A stretch of DNA of 11,553 bases from Caulobacteraceae bacterium UBA5005 (lineage in GTDB: Bacteria; Pseudomonadota; Alphaproteobacteria; Caulobacterales; Caulobacteraceae). This document shows, in pieces, positions 6,501-11,553 of the stretch. Positions within the stretch are counted from its first letter, which is position 1; every line of letters begins with the position of its first letter. The notes under the pieces are model-generated. The model saw only the letters and a list, made by a program, of their open reading frames with translations, did not search any database and had not been told where the DNA came from. Position numbers and translations under genes: made by a program. Where the stretch lies: NCBI GenBank assembly GCA_002398405.1, contig DGYN01000086.1, positions 1 through 11,553 on the forward strand. Direction: 5' to 3'.

Positions 6501-6905
6501 CACTACACAGCACTGATCGACGGAGAGCCGGGCGCCTACGGGGTTTCGTTCCCGGACCTTCCCGGATGCGTCGCCATGGGCGCGACGATTGACGAGGCCG
6601 TCACCTTGGCCTCTGAGGCGCTGAGCCAATGGGTCGAACTCACCGGGGCCCAGGGCGGGGAAATTCCTGATCCAAGATCTCCCGATCAGCTGGTGATCGA
6701 TGACGAGGTGCGCGAGGCCCTGGCCGAAGGCGCCATTCTCACCCGCGTTCCTCTCGTTCGCTCGCTTGGCCGGCCGGTGAAAGCGAACCTGTCCCTGGAT
6801 TCGGGAGTGCTGGCGGCGATCGACGCGACCGCCTCGAAGCTCGGACTGACCCGCTCGGCTCTGGTGGAGAAGATCGCGACCGAGCGGCTGGGGGACTACG
6901 CTTAG
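6498..6905 (+). CDS. hicB: HicB-family antitoxin with C-terminal ribbon-helix-helix domain
   Basis: The antitoxin of the HicAB pair; it binds and silences HicA and represses the operon. From the TTG start it has 135 residues (142 if the upstream ATG at 6477 is used). The N-terminal half is the HicB partial RNase-H-like fold: HYTALIDGEPGAYGVSFPDLPGCVAMGATIDEAVTLASEAL (2-42) fits the family pattern, including FPDLPGC and the E-A helix. Residues 60-90 form a linker. VKANLSLDSGVLAAIDATASKLGLTRSALVEKIATERL (94-131) is a ribbon-helix-helix DNA-binding domain. Starting at TTG places the first beta-strand right after the initiator, as in known HicB proteins. Two GCGCA-N6-TGCGC palindromes at the promoter are the likely targets. 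The stop is followed after three bases by copy 2 of the 107-bp repeat. Confidence 0.9.
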   Translation: MHYTALIDGEPGAYGVSFPDLPGCVAMGATIDEAVTLASEALSQWVELTGAQGGEIPDPRSPDQLVIDDEVREALAEGAILTRVPLVRSLGRPVKANLSLDSGVLAAIDATASKLGLTRSALVEKIATERLGDYA

Positions 6906-6908
6906 GCC

Positions 6909-7015
6909 GGGGACATGTACCTCCGGTACGTGCCCCCTCACCCCTGCGGAACGTCCCTGCCCGGGCCGCGACGTTCAAGACCGCTAAGGGACACGCACCT
7001 TCGGAACATGTCCCT
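6909..7015 (+). repeat. 107-bp hairpin-ended repeat, copy 2
   Basis: This is a direct copy of the element at 6066-6172, in the same orientation, with six substitutions and no gaps. It begins three bases after the hicB stop, as copy 1 begins three bases after the pckA stop. Both end hairpins are retained, though the substitution in each weakens one pair. Its right end runs 32 bases into the 3' end of the opposing gspL frame and supplies the stop codon there. With copy 1 it brackets hicAB. Confidence 0.9.
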
Positions 7016-8039
7016 TCGCCCCCCGGGCCGTCATCTCGATCGTCAACCGGTCCTCCTTGGCGTCCAGCGACGGCCGCACACCCTTGAAGAACGGCGAGGC
7101 GGTCAGTTCGGCGGCGATCATGTCGATGTCCCCCACCGCCTCCTTGGGCAGCACGATCCGCACCTTGTCCCGCTTGGCGTCGAACCCGACCAGCTTGTGC
7201 CCGAACGGCTGCACAATTTGCTGCGCGTTCTGCAGCATGACCATGGGATCAGGCCCGCTGATCGCGCCCTTCAAGGCGGTCAGCTCTGATATCTCCCCGC
7301 CGCTGCCCCTCGGCGTCTTGGCCTGGACCGCCGCCGCTTCAGCCGCCGCCGCGTCGGTGTTGCGCGACAGCCCCACGGTGTTCCCGGCCAGATACAGGGT
7401 GAAGGATACCAGCGCCGCCGCCCCCAGCACCATGGCCGCCTGACCCATCTTTTCCGGCGTCCAGGCTGAAACAAGGGTGCGGAAATAGGGGGACGCAAGC
7501 GTCCACGGCGGATCCTGGGCCATCAGGACGGCGGTCTCGGCCCCCTGTTGATCGCCCTGGACGCGGACAAAATCCTGCCAGGCGGTGTTGTCGAAGGCGG
7601 TCCTGCGCCACTGGTCGGCGATCAGGAAGCCGGAGCGCCAAAGCTGCGCCTCATAGCCGGTGGTCGCCCGCACGATCCGCCAGCCCTCGCCGCTCGCTCG
7701 CACCAGAGGTTCGGGCACGATGCGGACATTGGGGTCCAGCCCCGCGCCGCCCAGCTTTTCGCCCACCCATTGGGCGTCCCACCACCAGATGCCGAAGGCG
7801 TCGGCCTTGCGGGTGATGACCGAGCCGAACCTGGCATAGGGCGCGCCGGTGTCGGCGTGCAGCCGGCCGGCTTGGGCCGCGGCGCGGGCGTTCAGGGACG
7901 GCGAGACGTCGAGGCGCTCAAACAGGCAGCGCTCACGCGCCAGCACCACGAAACCGGCCTGGAACGGACCGGTACGTATCGGCAAAGCCTCCAGCGAGCC
8001 GTCAGCCCTAAGAAGCGATATCTGGGATCGGCGGGAAAT
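6984..8039 (-). CDS. gspL: Type II secretion inner-membrane protein GspL-like
   Basis: A single-pass inner-membrane protein of the secretion platform, which in the family recruits the ATPase GspE and pairs with GspM. The visible plan fits: a cytoplasmic domain (about 1-195) including LLRADGSLEALPI and FVVLARERCLFERLDVSP, one membrane helix (about 199-217), then a periplasmic ferredoxin-like domain (about 255-340) with PFGHKLVGFDAKRDKVRIVLP. No ATG/GTG/TTG sits near the end of gspK. ATT at 8039 is proposed because it is in frame and has GAGGAGG six bases upstream; it gives 351 residues and a 32-base overlap with gspK. TTG at 8138 or an internal GTG/TTG are alternatives. Residues 343-351 and the stop are encoded by repeat copy 2. 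The sequence is divergent; the call leans partly on position after gspK. Confidence 0.72.
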   Translation of the reverse strand: MSRRSQISLLRADGSLEALPIRTGPFQAGFVVLARERCLFERLDVSPSLNARAAAQAGRLHADTGAPYARFGSVITRKADAFGIWWWDAQWVGEKLGGAGLDPNVRIVPEPLVRASGEGWRIVRATTGYEAQLWRSGFLIADQWRRTAFDNTAWQDFVRVQGDQQGAETAVLMAQDPPWTLASPYFRTLVSAWTPEKMGQAAMVLGAAALVSFTLYLAGNTVGLSRNTDAAAAEAAAVQAKTPRGSGGEISELTALKGAISGPDPMVMLQNAQQIVQPFGHKLVGFDAKRDKVRIVLPKEAVGDIDMIAAELTASPFFKGVRPSLDAKEDRLTIEMTARGAKGHVPKVRVP

Positions 8040-8961
8040 CTTCGGCCTCCTCAGGCAGGACGGGTGGGGATCTTGGGCGGGTGACCTGGACGTTCTCGAC
8101 CCACACCGGACGCGTGCCGTTGTTCCAGGTAAACACAAGACTGGATTGGTAGGATAGGCCGCTCACCGGATCGGTCAGGTGAAAGCGCAAACGTCCGCCA
8201 GTCAGGGCGAAGTTCTGATTGACCCCGGTCGCCACCCCGATCTGGGCGGTCGAGGTGAGCGGCTGGTCATCGTCGCGGTTGTCGACAATCTCCTGCGCCT
8301 GGTCGTCGGACAGGTCGAACCAGATCTTCAAAACCTCGGCGGGGGCGGTGTTGATATTGGCGGCGCGGGTGTCGGGATAGGCGACCATCCGGCTCTCCAG
8401 CCGCCGCCAGACCCGGTCGGTGATCAGCTGCGCCGCCGCCGCCAGCCGGAAAATCTCCACCGGCCGCCGCATGGGCTGATGGGTTGTGGGATCGGCGTTG
8501 TAGGCGACCAGCTCCCCGGCCAGGGTCTCGGCGTCATCGGCTGACAGGCCCGCCCATTCGAACAATCGCTGCAGCTGCAACTGGTCCATCTGATAGAGGT
8601 TGATCAGCCCCGCCTCGTCCTGGACCTGCGCCAGATAGGCCGGCCCGTCGGCGTTCAGCCGGTACATATAGGGCCGCGCGTCGAGGAACAGCCGGGCGGT
8701 CGGCGGCGTCTGGGCCTGGCCCTGGCCGGAGCGGCGGCTTGATCCGACATCGATACTGGCGGCGCCGAAGGGCTCTGTGACCATCAGATAGGCGAGCCGC
8801 GCCTCGGCGGTCATGGCGGTCTGTTCGAACTCCGCCCCCGCCTTGGCGAGCCTTGTCTGCTCATTGAGGCCGCGCAGGGAAAGGATCGCGGTGGCGAGCG
8901 TCAGCGACAGGATGGCGACCATCCCAAGCACCAGCGGCATGGCGAAACCGGCCTTCCTCAT
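8008..8961 (-). CDS. gspK: Type II secretion minor pseudopilin GspK
   Basis: The large minor pseudopilin that caps the pseudopilus tip with GspI and GspJ. It has 317 residues, normal for GspK. The frame is open upstream of 8961, but ATG at 8961 overlaps the preceding TGA (ATGA) and starts a short prepilin leader, MRKAG|FAMPLVLGMVAILSL. Cleavage is after Gly5. The residue at +5 is Leu, not Glu, which is characteristic of GspK among pseudopilins. Further marks: VQDEAGLINLYQMD (113-126), matching the family DE.G..N pattern; WAGLSADDAETLA (136-148); and ANINTAPAEVLKI (201-213), the helix-hairpin-helix-like segment. The C-terminus is Pro/Glu-rich. It is translationally coupled to the J-like gene before it and probably to gspL after it. 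Confidence 0.92.
   Translation of the reverse strand: MRKAGFAMPLVLGMVAILSLTLATAILSLRGLNEQTRLAKAGAEFEQTAMTAEARLAYLMVTEPFGAASIDVGSSRRSGQGQAQTPPTARLFLDARPYMYRLNADGPAYLAQVQDEAGLINLYQMDQLQLQRLFEWAGLSADDAETLAGELVAYNADPTTHQPMRRPVEIFRLAAAAQLITDRVWRRLESRMVAYPDTRAANINTAPAEVLKIWFDLSDDQAQEIVDNRDDDQPLTSTAQIGVATGVNQNFALTGGRLRFHLTDPVSGLSYQSSLVFTWNNGTRPVWVENVQVTRPRSPPVLPEEAEDFPPIPDIAS
8037..8052 (-). promoter_or_regulatory. Proposed ribosome site and ATT start of gspL
   Basis: On the minus strand GAGGAGG (8052-8046) is followed by CCGAAG and then ATT (8039-8037) in the gspL frame. These bases also code for EEAE near the end of GspK, so the Shine-Dalgarno match could be chance. ATA at 8021 is a second rare-start possibility. 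Confidence 0.35.
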
Positions 8962-9683
8962 CCGGCCCTCCCGCCCGCCGCGGGCGCGCCGCCGCCGCCT
9001 CGTCCAGCTCCGCCACCGCCGCCCCTCCCTTGCTGAGGGGTCGGCGGCGGGGTCTGGGGAACCGCCCGGCCGGAGGACGCGAGCGCGACGAACTGGGCGC
9101 TCCCTTCTTCGCTGCCCAGGCGCACGAACACCTGACGAAGGTCGCCGTTGGGCAGCACCTGCGCTTCCACCGGCATGCCGCGCTCCACCGTCCACTCGTC
9201 GGCCCAGGCCGCGCCGTCCTCGGAATAGCTAAAGCCCGTCGTGGGAAAACGGAACTTGACGATAGGGACGGGCTCTCCCTCGCCGATCTGGCAGAACAGG
9301 GTGGTCTGGGCCTCGTCCGTGGTGAAGCTCAGGGTGATCCGCCCCGCCGTTCCGGCCGGCCCGCAGGGGGTGTCGCGCAGGGCGATGAAGTGGCCGGCCA
9401 CCTCCTGCGGCGTCCCCACGAACGTATCGTCGAACTGTTCGTCCTGCTCGATCTCCGCCGCCTCGGCCGAGACCGCCACGGGCGGAATGACCAGGCTCGC
9501 CATGACGTCGCGGTAGGCCAGCTTGGCGATCTCCGAATCGGCGCTGGCCATGGCCCGGTCGCCCAGGCGGAAGGCGGTGACCACCCCCTGGATGCCGACG
9601 CTGTACATAACGCTCAAGGTCAGGGCGGTGATGCCGATCACCGCCAGGGCTTCGATAAGGGTGAACCCTTGCTTGCCACGCAT
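8958..9683 (-). CDS. gspJ: Type II secretion minor pseudopilin, GspJ-like, with Gly/Pro-rich tail
   Basis: A 241-residue protein with a class III leader, MRGKQG|FTLIEALAVIGITAL, including Glu at +5, so it is processed by the prepilin peptidase and inserted in the pseudopilus. Size and downstream patterns suit GspJ rather than the ~120-residue GspI: YRDV (58-60 area), FSYSEDGAAWADEW (151-164), MPVEAQVL, then a final strand set. Start choice: ATG at 9683, which overlaps the gspH stop (TGATG), with GGACGAGG at proper distance. GTG at 9686 is also possible. After about residue 208 the protein ends in an unusual low-complexity tail of Pro, Gln, Gly, Ala and Arg. It lies between gspH and gspK, where gspI and gspJ normally both occur; only this one is present. 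Confidence 0.82.
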   Translation of the reverse strand: MRGKQGFTLIEALAVIGITALTLSVMYSVGIQGVVTAFRLGDRAMASADSEIAKLAYRDVMASLVIPPVAVSAEAAEIEQDEQFDDTFVGTPQEVAGHFIALRDTPCGPAGTAGRITLSFTTDEAQTTLFCQIGEGEPVPIVKFRFPTTGFSYSEDGAAWADEWTVERGMPVEAQVLPNGDLRQVFVRLGSEEGSAQFVALASSGRAVPQTPPPTPQQGRGGGGGAGRGGGGAPAAGGRAG

Positions 9684-10129
9684 CACGCGGCCTCGTCCCG
9701 GACGCCGCAGTCGGTGTTGATCACACGCCGTGTCACGGTCACGCCTTCGCGCAGGAACTCCACGGCGGCGGGCGAACAGACCCCGCCGGCGCTGACCGTC
9801 ACGGGGTCGGTGAGCCGATAAGTCCAGTTCTCCGCGAGTTCGCCGATTTCCGCCTGACGCTCGGCCTCTTCGTCCGCTACCGCCTCGCCGGGACCGACCA
9901 CGACGATGGGCTCGCGCGTACGGTAGGCCTCGGCACGCAGCTCGATCAACTGGTTCTGGAAGGTGAACACCGCCGTCCGGGTCTCATTGCCCCGCAGCAT
10001 CCCGCTGACATTGGGCAGGATCAGCGCCGCGCCCAGCGCCATGATGGCGATGACGAAGAGCATCTCCAGCAGGGAAAACCCGGCCCGGGCCGCTAGCCGA
10101 CCCCTAGAGGGTGATGTCGGCGTTCTCAC
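9683..10129 (-). CDS. gspH: Type II secretion minor pseudopilin GspH
   Basis: A 148-residue minor pseudopilin, placed after gspG as usual. It has a GTG start whose reading frame overlaps the gspG end by 26 bases, with a modest GAAGG ribosome site. The leader is rather long: RLAARAG|FSLLEMLFVIAIMALGAALIL, with cleavage after Gly17 and Glu at +5. The segment LPNVSGMLRGNETRTAVFTFQNQLIELRAEAYRTREPIVV is the continued N-terminal helix and first strand typical of GspH (helix with R..A..L..LR.EA). A Cys pair (VCSPA and DCGVRD) near the C-terminus could form a disulfide in the periplasm. The stop TGA overlaps the start of the next gene, so translation is probably coupled. Confidence 0.9.
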   Translation of the reverse strand: MRTPTSPSRGRLAARAGFSLLEMLFVIAIMALGAALILPNVSGMLRGNETRTAVFTFQNQLIELRAEAYRTREPIVVVGPGEAVADEEAERQAEIGELAENWTYRLTDPVTVSAGGVCSPAAVEFLREGVTVTRRVINTDCGVRDEAA

Positions 10130-10532
10130 CGGTGCCGCCTTCTTTGTTGTCCTTGCCCAGCGTCATGATCTTCGGCTCGCCGCCCTCGGCGGGCGGCAGG
10201 TAGTGAAAGGGCACGCCCCAGGGGTCGCTGGGCACCTTGCTCATGTACGGACCATTCCAGTTGGCCGCGCCCTCGCCGGGCGACTGGACCAGCAGAGACA
10301 GGCCCTCGGCTTCCGTCGGATACCGGCCGATATCGAGGTTCAACGTCCCAAGCGAGGTCTTGATGGCGTTCATCTGGGTCGCCGCCGCCTTGCTCTGGGC
10401 CCCGCCGAACGTCTTGAAGAGCTGCGGGCCCACCAGGGTGACGATCAGCGCGATGATCGAGATGACGATCAGGATCTCAAGCAGGGAATAGCCAGCCTTG
10501 CGCTTGAGGCGCCGCTTCTGAATGGATGTCAT
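10104..10532 (-). CDS. gspG: Type II secretion major pseudopilin GspG
   Basis: The main subunit of the periplasmic pseudopilus that drives export of folded proteins through the outer membrane. It has 142 residues, the normal length. ATG at 10532 is chosen over an upstream in-frame start because of GGGGAG seven bases before it and because it gives a standard basic leader, KRRLKRKAG|YSLLEILIVISIIALIVTL. Cleavage is after Gly14, with Tyr instead of Phe at +1 and Glu at +5. GspG hallmarks follow: LDIGRYPTEAEGL (66-78), WNGPYMSKVPSDPWGVPFHY (92-111) and LGKDNKEGGTGENADI (125-140), the C-terminal calcium-binding loop. It is the first gene of the minus-strand unit, with its promoter in the divergent gap. 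The call is firm. Confidence 0.96.
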   Translation of the reverse strand: MTSIQKRRLKRKAGYSLLEILIVISIIALIVTLVGPQLFKTFGGAQSKAAATQMNAIKTSLGTLNLDIGRYPTEAEGLSLLVQSPGEGAANWNGPYMSKVPSDPWGVPFHYLPPAEGGEPKIMTLGKDNKEGGTGENADITL

Positions 10533-10787
10533 TACCGTGCTCCCCGGCCTTCGATTAGCCCCAAACACGGCTGTACAACGATGTCAAAATAACGGCGGGA
10601 GGGAAAAGCGCCATGCCTAGCGCAGGTTGCAGGGGCCAAGTCTTTGCTCCTCAAGGGAATCTCTCCAAAACCCTATTCGACAAATGTAGATTTTTGATTT
10701 CGGCCAGTGTAAATCCTTTGAAACACAGCCGAAACACGGCTGTGAAAATAAAAACCACAACTGTAAAATTTTTCCAGGGGCAACTGG
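10533..10787. promoter_or_regulatory. Divergent regulatory gap between gspG and gspM
   Basis: A 255-bp stretch, clearly richer in A/T than its surroundings, with promoters for both secretion units. The word AAACACGGCTGT occurs at 10563-10574 near gspG and again at 10732-10743 near gspM, 169 bp apart in the same orientation. The second copy is half of a perfect hairpin, CACAGCCG-AAACA-CGGCTGTG (10724-10744). CAACTGTAAAATTTTT follows (10758-10773), leading to the gspM ribosome site. No single -35/-10 pair stands out enough to name. No ORF here looks real. Confidence 0.55.
10724..10744. promoter_or_regulatory. Perfect inverted repeat upstream of gspM
   Basis: CACAGCCG (10724-10731) and CGGCTGTG (10737-10744) form perfect 8-bp arms around AAACA, 44 bases before the gspM start. 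Part of it is repeated as AAACACGGCTGT at 10563-10574. It could be an operator or an mRNA leader hairpin. It is unlikely to be a terminator for gspG-side transcripts because they run away from it. Confidence 0.45.
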
Positions 10788-11363
10788 TTGAACTTGGGTA
10801 AACCCACGCAGCTCTCCGAAGCGTTCGCCCGCATCAAACCGCGTGAACGCCTGCTGCTGGGCGTCCTCCTCCTGATCGCCCTGATCTTCGCGCCCCTGCG
10901 CGTTCTGGAGATGCGCACCGCCGCCCTCGACGAAAACCGCGCCGCCCACGAAACCCTCGCCGCCGCGAAACAGGCCGCCCGCCGCGCCGGCGGATCGGGC
11001 CTGGCCGCATCCTTAGAGCGCACCCGCGACGAAGTCCGCGACTGGTCCTATTCCGCCCCCTCACCCGCCGTCGGCCAGGTCATGGCCCAGAACGAGCTTT
11101 CCGAAATCGCCGCCGCCGCGGGCCTTGCCGGCGCGCAGGTCAGCGCTACGGGCAAGCCTGTGGACGCCGGCGCCGTCACCCTGGTCGGGGTCGAGGTCGA
11201 GGCGCCGTTCAGCTGGTCCGGCCTCTCCGGTTTCCTCGCGGGCCTGTCGGAAAGCGGCAAGGGCTTTGTCCTGGAATCCATCCGCATGACCGAGGACAAG
11301 ACACCGAAACTCGAACTCGTCCTGCGCCTGCCGGTCACCCTGGCGGAGGCGAACCCGGCATGA
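10788..11363 (+). CDS. gspM: Type II secretion inner-membrane protein GspM-like
   Basis: A 191-residue bitopic inner-membrane protein, matching GspM in length and plan: a short cytoplasmic N-terminus with KPRERLLLG (17-25), one membrane helix (about 21-40), a coiled-coil-like helix (LDENRAAHETLAAAKQAARRA, about 47-67), then a periplasmic ferredoxin-like domain with NELSEIAAAAGLAGAQVSATG and a strand ending LELVLRLPVTL. In the family, GspM stabilises GspL in the assembly platform. The start is TTG at 10788, with AGGGG seven bases before it; TTG at 10794 has worse spacing. The GspM family is weakly conserved, and the call rests on RERLLLG plus topology and the divergent gsp neighbours. The next gene overlaps its stop (ATGA). 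Confidence 0.8.
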   Translation: MNLGKPTQLSEAFARIKPRERLLLGVLLLIALIFAPLRVLEMRTAALDENRAAHETLAAAKQAARRAGGSGLAASLERTRDEVRDWSYSAPSPAVGQVMAQNELSEIAAAAGLAGAQVSATGKPVDAGAVTLVGVEVEAPFSWSGLSGFLAGLSESGKGFVLESIRMTEDKTPKLELVLRLPVTLAEANPA

Positions 11364-11553
11364 TGCTGCGGGCCGTCTTCCTCGTCGCCGCCGTCGCGGC
11401 CCCCGCCGCCTTCGCCGCGGGCCTGTGGCAGGGCGAGACTCATCAGGAGCCGGTGGCGGTCGCCGGCGGACGCGTCAATCCGCCCCTGGTCGCCAAGCCC
11501 GGCCACGGCGCCGCCGAGGCAGGGCGGTACTTCGCCGTCCTGAACGCGCCACC
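11360..11553 (+). CDS. Start of a gene coupled to gspM, exported protein (probable secretion component), 3'-truncated
   Basis: ATG at 11360 overlaps the gspM TGA by four bases (ATGA), and a frame stays open to the window edge for 64 residues. A second ATG follows at once at 11363. GGCGGAGG lies ten bases upstream. The product begins MMLRAVFLVAAVAAPAAFAAG, a signal peptide or membrane anchor, then a periplasmic stretch including LVAKPGHGAAEAGRYFAVLNAP. Position directly after gspM suggests a GspN- or GspC-like component, but the visible part is too short to decide and I do not assign a symbol. Confidence 0.65.
   Translation, partial: MMLRAVFLVAAVAAPAAFAAGLWQGETHQEPVAVAGGRVNPPLVAKPGHGAAEAGRYFAVLNAP

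Noticed and set aside
6393..6941. A 182-residue minus-strand frame across hicAB that enters the repeat
   Set aside because: It is antisense to two recognised genes. Its MRGHVPEVHVP start is only the repeat read in one frame.
6066..7015. CRISPR array from the repeated 107-bp units
   Set aside because: Only two copies, 736 bp apart with genes between them, far too long for CRISPR repeats, and no cas genes.
8962..9195. N-terminal extension of the gspK frame into gspJ
   Set aside because: The extension is Arg/Gly-rich and out of frame with the J-like gene. A prepilin leader and an ATGA overlap fix the start at 8961.

Overview
The window is GC-rich alphaproteobacterial chromosome, most likely from a member of the Caulobacteraceae (Caulobacter or Phenylobacterium type). 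This rests on codon usage (almost all G/C third positions), a GTP-dependent PEP carboxykinase, frequent GTG/TTG starts, and dense GC-rich hairpin repeats in the gaps. The genus is an inference; there is no rRNA in the window to fix it.

Layout: (1) 1-1256, the end of an ammonium transporter gene (amtB, +), closed by a clear hairpin/T-tract terminator. (2) 1392-1598, a 68-residue unknown protein with a TTG start, followed by a hairpin-rich convergent gap. (3) 1773-3916 (-), two tandem exported alpha/beta hydrolases related to each other. The first has a Ser nucleophile elbow; in the second that position is Asp. (4) A 271-bp divergent gap with two inverted repeats, then pckA (4188-6062, +), the gluconeogenic GTP-type PEP carboxykinase. 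(5) 6066-7015, a HicA/HicB toxin-antitoxin pair between two direct copies of a 107-bp element (101/107 identical) whose ends are hairpins. A promoter with two matching GCGCA-N6-TGCGC sites precedes hicA. (6) 6984-10532 (-), a type II secretion run gspG-gspH-gspJ-gspK-gspL with overlapping or coupled genes. (7) A 255-bp AT-richer divergent gap with a repeated 12-bp word and an 8-bp-arm hairpin. (8) 10788-11553 (+), gspM and the start of a further coupled gene that runs off the window.

How it fits together: the secretion locus is split into two divergent transcription units that share one regulatory gap. The minus unit supplies the major pseudopilin (G), minor pseudopilins (H, J-like, K) and the inner-membrane platform protein L. 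The plus unit begins with M, the partner of L, and probably continues into the remaining components. No separate gspI is present where it would be expected. The hicAB segment sits between the housekeeping pckA and the secretion operon and looks inserted or excisable. The right-hand repeat copy intrudes into the 3' end of gspL and supplies its last nine codons and stop. The best leads in the window are the repeat-flanked hicAB cassette with its twin operator, the repeat-made GspL tail, the apparent non-canonical (ATT) start of gspL, and the Asp-for-Ser hydrolase.
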